Positions 60,019-64,000 of a DNA stretch of 64,000 bases are shown piece after piece. The notes beneath the pieces were generated by a model that saw only the letters and a program-made list of their open reading frames with translations, searched no databases and had not been told where the DNA came from. This stretch comes from Collinsella sp. AM18-10. Lineage in GTDB: Bacteria > Actinomycetota > Coriobacteriia > Coriobacteriales > Coriobacteriaceae. The stretch is from the NCBI RefSeq assembly GCF_003471585.1, contig NZ_QRJO01000001.1:1-64000 (forward strand), written 5' to 3'. The position numbers were made by a program, and so were the translations under genes. Position 1 is the stretch's first letter. The number at the start of each line of letters is the position of its first letter.

Positions 60019-60756
60019 CTAAACGTTTGCTCGGTTGGTAAAGATGCCCTTTTTGGAAGTGCCCTGACCGTCGGAGCCCTTCTTAACCTTCTTACCGTCC
60101 TTGGTGTAGTAGGAGTAGTAGTACTCGCTGGTCTCGGTCTCGCAGTAGTTCATAACGGTACCGATGAGCTTGACCTTCTCGGACTTCTTAAGCTGACCGA
60201 TGGCGTTGAGCGCCTCTTCGCGCTTGGTAAAGTTCTCGCGCACCACGAACAGCGCGCCGTCGGTCAGGCTGGCAATCTCGGCAGCATCGATGAAGGTGCC
60301 AACCGGGGGAGCATCGAAGATGACGTACTGGAACTTAGCAGACAGTGCCTTGACCAACTTGGAAAAGCGGTGAGAGACGATGATGTCGGCAGGATTGGGA
60401 ATATGCGGCTCAGCATCGAGGAAGTAGAAGTTCTTCTGACCCGTCTCGACAATTGCCTGGTCAATGGAGATCTGCTCGGAAAGGACCGCATAGAGTCCAC
60501 CGCGGGAGCGGACGCCGAGCATATCGGCAAGGGACCTGCGGCGCATATCGCACTCGACCAGGAGCACGGACTTGCCGCTCGTGGCGATTGCCTGAGCAAG
60601 GTTAATGGAAACCGTAGACTTGCCCTCGTTGGGAATCGAGGAGGTAACGGTGATGGTGCGAATGGGGTCGTCCACGCTCGCAAAGCGGATGTTGGCCAGA
60701 AGGGTCTTAGCGGCATTCTGTACAACGAGCTTATCGGTGTTCTTTGCCTTAGCCAT
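60019..60756 (-). CDS. CpsD/CapB-type tyrosine kinase
   Basis: A 245-residue bacterial tyrosine kinase. Walker A is SSIPNEGKSTV (about residues 39-49), Walker A' is LLVECDMRRRS and Walker B is VIFDAPPVG. The C-terminal tyrosine cluster EYYYSYY is the autophosphorylation site. It needs the membrane activator CpsC, encoded directly upstream with two bases between stop and start. It controls chain length and export of capsule or exopolysaccharide. ATG at 60756. Confidence 0.93.
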   Translation of the reverse strand: MAKAKNTDKLVVQNAAKTLLANIRFASVDDPIRTITVTSSIPNEGKSTVSINLAQAIATSGKSVLLVECDMRRRSLADMLGVRSRGGLYAVLSEQISIDQAIVETGQKNFYFLDAEPHIPNPADIIVSHRFSKLVKALSAKFQYVIFDAPPVGTFIDAAEIASLTDGALFVVRENFTKREEALNAIGQLKKSEKVKLIGTVMNYCETETSEYYYSYYTKDGKKVKKGSDGQGTSKKGIFTNRANV

Positions 60757-60758
60757 GC

Positions 60759-61415
60759 CTATTTACCACCTTTCATAGCCGGAATTCGGCCAACAACGGG
60801 AATGCCCAGGAGCTCTTCTGCCTCTTCGGCACCGCGGATGCGGGTATTGAGCATGTCTGCCAAAACGACATAGGCAACTGCGATAAAAATGCCCGCGAGG
60901 AACGCGACAGCAACGTACAGCATACGCTTGGGACCGCTGGGGGCTTCGGGGGTCTTAGCCTCGTCGATAACGTTGATGCTCTGGGCAGCGCCGACGTTCT
61001 GAGCGACCGTACTCACCGAGCTAGCTATGGCCTTTGCGACCTTAGCCGTCTCCTTGGCATCGGTGCCGGTAACCGAAAGCGTAATGACACGCGTGGTGGT
61101 CTCGGAGGAAACAGACACTTTGTAGTCATCCAGATCGGTGAGGCCCAGTTCATTGGCGGCGCCGCTCTTAACGCTATCGCTATCCAGCAGCGTGGCGATA
61201 TCGTTGGAAAGCATCTGGCTCGCCGAGAGATCGTTGTAGCTCATCTGACCGCTATCGTCGGTCTTGGCGAGAATGTACATGCTCGTCGTCGCGGTGTAGG
61301 TGTTGTCCATCGCAACAAAGGACACGATGCCCATGGCGATCGCGCAGACCACCGGAAGGGTGATGACCAGCTTGAGGTGCTTCTTCAGCAGCTGGAACAG
61401 TTCGAGAAGGGTCAT
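60759..61415 (-). CDS. CpsC/Wzz-type polysaccharide co-polymerase
   Basis: A 218-residue membrane protein with a Wzz fold: a first span at about 17-36, an extracytoplasmic coiled region with repeated Ser/Thr, and a second span at about 165-185 preceded by Pro-rich APSGPKR. The short cytoplasmic tail (MLNTRIRGAEEAEELLGIPV) activates the adjacent kinase. ATG at 61415 follows AAAGG. First gene of the cpsCDB operon. Confidence 0.92.
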   Translation of the reverse strand: MTLLELFQLLKKHLKLVITLPVVCAIAMGIVSFVAMDNTYTATTSMYILAKTDDSGQMSYNDLSASQMLSNDIATLLDSDSVKSGAANELGLTDLDDYKVSVSSETTTRVITLSVTGTDAKETAKVAKAIASSVSTVAQNVGAAQSINVIDEAKTPEAPSGPKRMLYVAVAFLAGIFIAVAYVVLADMLNTRIRGAEEAEELLGIPVVGRIPAMKGGK

Positions 61416-61462
61416 GCAGCTTGCCTTTCATTTCCCCAGTTCGGATTGACAAAACTGTCCGT

Positions 61463-61491
61463 ATGTTATCGCATCTTTTTACCGAGACCAA
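61463..61491 (-). promoter_or_regulatory. candidate promoter of cpsCDB
   Basis: On the minus strand TTGGTC (61486-61491) and TAACAT (61463-61468) are 17 bases apart, about 50 bases upstream of the cpsC start. Both boxes are imperfect. Confidence 0.3.
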
Positions 61492-61556
61492 ACTCTATAC
61501 ATAAGAAACAGGCTCTCCTGTAAAAATGACGGAAGCGATCGTAAAATTGCACAACA

Positions 61557-61585
61557 ACGCCGCACCCGAAAGTCCGATGCGGCGT
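61557..61585 (-). terminator. terminator of phoR
   Basis: Stem ACGCCGCA (61557-61564) with TGCGGCGT (61578-61585), then TGTTGTGC on the minus strand; the T-run is weak. Confidence 0.5.
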
Positions 61586-61610
61586 CTACATCATTATCTA
61601 TGTTGTATCG

Positions 61611-63035
61611 CTATGCGAATGGCTCGTCCTGCTGTATGGGAAACGCCACCGTAATGGTGGTTCCCACGCCCAACTCGCTCGATAGATCGAGCGTGGCGTG
61701 ATGATACAGGGCCGCATGCTTGACAATGGCAAGCCCCAGGCCGGTTCCGCCGCGTGCCTTGGATCTACTCTTGTCCACGCGATAGAACCGCTCAAATACC
61801 TTGCCCTGTTCTTCAGGCGCGATACCGATTCCCGTGTCGGCGACCGCGAGGAACGGATGGCCTTCGTCGTTGGTGCCGCACTGCAGCGTAACCGTACCGC
61901 CGGGTCGATTGTAGCGGATGGCGTTGCTTGCCAGATTGTAGATGAGCTCGTCAATCAAGCGCGACACGCCTTCGATGACCACAGGCTTGGTCTCATGACT
62001 TATCGTCACATTCGCCTGACGGGCAACCTGTTCAAGACGCTGCTCAACCGCGTAGATCGCACGCGAGAGCTCAATAGGCTCCGTGGACCCAATGGGCACT
62101 GCCTCGCCTTCAGTTGCACGTTCGGCCTCGTCCAAGTTAGACAGCGTAAGGATGTCGTTGACAAGCGCTGCCAAGCGGCCCGCCTCACGATAGATGCGAC
62201 CGCCAAAGTTGCGCAGGTCGTCCTCGCCCTCGACCATGCCATTTGCGATGAGCTCGGCATAGCCCGAAATCGCCGTAAGCGGCGTCTTGAGCTCATGGGT
62301 GATATTCGCCGTGAACTCGCGGCGCATACGGTCGTTGTCCGCTAGCACCGCCATTTGGCGCTTGAGTTCCTGGCGCTGCGACTCGATACGCTCAAGCATG
62401 GGGACCATCTCGGCATAGGCGTGCTCATAGCTACGGCGTGGGTGGTCCAAATCCACCTCTTGCAACGGCGCGATGATGGCACGGGACTCACGGCGCGCCA
62501 TAAAAAACGAGAGTACCGCACCCGCTGCTGCGATAAGCAGCATCGGCGCCAGCATCGACAGCAAAATCGCCGCAACGCCAGGCTGGGCCTGCGCCAAGCG
62601 GACGACCTGGCCGTTATCAAGGGTGACGGCGCGATACAGCATAATCTCGTCGAGTGTAGAGCTTGCGCGCTCCGCGGAACCCGAACCACTCTCAAAGGCC
62701 TCGATGACCTCGGGGCGATCGCCATGGTTGGGCAGTGTGGAAGGCGACGCCTCGTTGTCGTAGGCAACAGATCCGTCCTTATTGATCAGCGTGATACGAA
62801 GATCCTCGCGATCGAGGCTTCGCAAGAACGGAATGGGCTCCTGCTGCTCGTCGAGAGCGGCAGCAATGAGCTCGGTTTCCTGCGCCAGATTGGCACTCGT
62901 GGCATCCGCCAAAGTGTTTTGCACAAAGAACGCACCCAGCACCGTAAACGCCACGATAACCGCCATGGCGCAGACAAAGATCGTCACAAAAACGCGGTGC
63001 GACAGCGTATGTTTTCCCTGGGGGGCGAAGACCAC
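61611..63035 (-). CDS. phoR: PhoR-like sensor histidine kinase
   Basis: A 474-residue sensor. One N-terminal span (VFVTIFVCAMAVIVAFTVLGAF), an extracytoplasmic sensing domain, a second span (about 155-178), then the H-box FTANITHELKTPLTAISGYA and an ATPase with NAIRYN, DTGIGIAPEE and GGTGLGLAIVKH. GTG at 63035 has GGAGG eight bases upstream, three bases after the phoB stop. The position behind the pst genes indicates control of phosphate uptake. Confidence 0.9.
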   Translation of the reverse strand: MVFAPQGKHTLSHRVFVTIFVCAMAVIVAFTVLGAFFVQNTLADATSANLAQETELIAAALDEQQEPIPFLRSLDREDLRITLINKDGSVAYDNEASPSTLPNHGDRPEVIEAFESGSGSAERASSTLDEIMLYRAVTLDNGQVVRLAQAQPGVAAILLSMLAPMLLIAAAGAVLSFFMARRESRAIIAPLQEVDLDHPRRSYEHAYAEMVPMLERIESQRQELKRQMAVLADNDRMRREFTANITHELKTPLTAISGYAELIANGMVEGEDDLRNFGGRIYREAGRLAALVNDILTLSNLDEAERATEGEAVPIGSTEPIELSRAIYAVEQRLEQVARQANVTISHETKPVVIEGVSRLIDELIYNLASNAIRYNRPGGTVTLQCGTNDEGHPFLAVADTGIGIAPEEQGKVFERFYRVDKSRSKARGGTGLGLAIVKHAALYHHATLDLSSELGVGTTITVAFPIQQDEPFA

Positions 63036-63038
63036 GGG

Positions 63039-63767
63039 TTACTCCTCCGATGCGGTGGCCGCGGTGTCGTCGCCTTCGGCACCATCACCGGCAGAAGGCT
63101 CGGCCAGGCGATAACCCACGCCGCGCACGGTCTCGATGGCGCTGGCATGCTCGCCCAGTTTTTGGCGAAGCGTCTGCACGTGCACGTCAACGGTGCGCGA
63201 ACCGCCGTCGAAGTCCCAGCCCCACACGCTCTGCAGCAACGACTCGCGGGTAAAGACCACGCCGGGCTTGCGCATGAGGTACTCGAGCAGGTCGAACTCG
63301 CGCAGGGTGAGCTTAAGCGGCTCGCCGGCAACGGTCACCTCGCGATGGCTGGGCGAGAGCACGATGTCGCCCACGCTGAGCACATCGCTCGCCTGCTTGA
63401 CCATGCCGCCGCGACGCAGCAGTGCGCGGCAGCGGCTCGCAAGCTCCATGAGCGAAAACGGCTTAGTCAGGTAATCGTCGGCACCGCCATCGAGCGCCAT
63501 CACCTTGTCGAGCTCGGTGTCCTTGGCGGTAAGCATCATGATGGGCACCGTCGCCGTCAGGCGATCGGCACGCAGACGACGCATAATCGCCAAGCCATCG
63601 GTGTCGGGCAGCATGATATCGAGCAGCACGGCATCGGGCACCCGTCGCGCCACGGCAGCTTTAAACTCGCCATCACACGAAAAGCCCTCGGCCTCGATTC
63701 CCTGCTTGCGCAGCGCGTAGACTGTCAAATCCCTGATGTTGTCATCGTCCTCGACGTAATAGATCAT
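63039..63767 (-). CDS. phoB: PhoB-like response regulator
   Basis: A 242-residue OmpR-family regulator with a full receiver: acidic residues EDDD at 6-9, phospho-acceptor D50 in VLLDIML, and Lys in YLTKPF. A winged helix follows (TLREFDLLEYLMRKPGVVFT, SRTVDVHVQTLRQKL, VRGVGYRL). The Ala/Asp/Glu-rich tail is extra. ATG at 63767 follows AAAGGGG. It contrasts with the receiver-defective regulator next to glnA. Confidence 0.92.
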   Translation of the reverse strand: MIYYVEDDDNIRDLTVYALRKQGIEAEGFSCDGEFKAAVARRVPDAVLLDIMLPDTDGLAIMRRLRADRLTATVPIMMLTAKDTELDKVMALDGGADDYLTKPFSLMELASRCRALLRRGGMVKQASDVLSVGDIVLSPSHREVTVAGEPLKLTLREFDLLEYLMRKPGVVFTRESLLQSVWGWDFDGGSRTVDVHVQTLRQKLGEHASAIETVRGVGYRLAEPSAGDGAEGDDTAATASEE

Positions 63768-63831
63768 GTTGAACCCCTTTGCGGCCGATATGACCGCATC
63801 TTAACCCTAAAGGCACCTGTAAAAGACAGCG

Positions 63832-64000
63832 TCAGCCAAAACGCCCCGTCAAATAATCCGCGGTGCGCGGATCGGACGGATTCTTGAAGAGTTGCGCGGT
63901 GGGCGCGTGCTCCACCAGCTCACCCAGCAAAAAGAACGCAACCGAATCGGAAATACGCGCGGCCTGCTGCATGTTGTGCGTCACGACCACCAGCGTGCAG
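63832..64000 (-). CDS. pstB: PstB phosphate ABC transporter ATPase, C-terminal end
   Basis: The last 56 codons of an ABC ATPase run off the window edge. They read [20 protein letters not shown] (switch histidine), then [20 protein letters not shown] and a tail [13 protein letters not shown], which is the typical PstB ending. It lies 65 bases upstream of phoB in the same direction, so phoBR follow the pst operon. Confidence 0.9.
   Translation of the reverse strand, partial: CTLVVVTHNMQQAARISDSVAFFLLGELVEHAPTAQLFKNPSDPRTADYLTGRFG

Overview
The window reads as a chromosomal segment of a high-GC, Gram-positive anaerobe. It is most consistent with a Coriobacteriia gut species of the Collinsella type. 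That placement is an inference from gene content (sortase-anchored pilins, a Feo iron system, nickel-dependent lactate racemase, an OmpR-type regulator beside glnA, YhgE/Pip proteins, cpsCDB, pst-phoBR); no alignment was possible here. No rRNA, tRNA, prophage, transposase or CRISPR array was recognised. Most genes lie on the minus strand.

Layout. 1-535: non-coding, with palindromes and terminators. 536-7580: a minus-strand pilus operon of a large tip adhesin (with a G9 tract near its 5' end) and two SpaA-type pilins, without a sortase in the window. 8087-14188: a HAD phosphatase, an MFS transporter, molybdenum cofactor genes (moaA and a moaC-mobB fusion) and an unknown protein, with three copies of one intergenic hairpin repeat. 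14507-19943: MATE exporter, ligA and an HtrA protease. 20116-21036: a lower-GC patch with two small unknown genes and a broken C39-like peptidase gene. 21190-24226: glnA with a GlnR-like atypical regulator, then a HepT/MntA toxin-antitoxin pair whose antitoxin carries a RelB/DinJ-like DNA-binding head. 24269-30281: LacI and GntR regulators, a divergent-AAA/AlbA_2 protein with an operator-like palindrome at its promoter, and an Old Yellow Enzyme/FadH-type oxidoreductase. 30384-33714: Feo iron uptake. 33951-37246: HPr, aspS, serB.

37361-42000 is a lactate racemase locus: larB, a larC that contains only the LarC1 part, and a tetR gene on the plus strand, facing larD and larA on the minus strand. 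It is followed by PEP carboxylase, hisS, an OFA-type MFS transporter, an M20 amidohydrolase, a DMT exporter, two tandem YhgE/Pip proteins, htpG, a GNAT enzyme, the cpsCDB tyrosine phosphorylation system, and phoB-phoR behind the end of pstB.

The most unusual material lies between genes. Two families of nested palindromes (39770-39894 and 42356-42482; 48405-48494 and 56435-56533) share short conserved boxes, while their stems differ completely in sequence yet remain complementary. Each sits just downstream of a minus-strand stop codon, as expected for 3'-UTR or terminator RNA elements evolving by compensatory change. Further dispersed hairpin repeats, a helically phased 10-bp tandem repeat and a 160-bp inverted-repeat element add to a repeat-rich set of intergenic regions.
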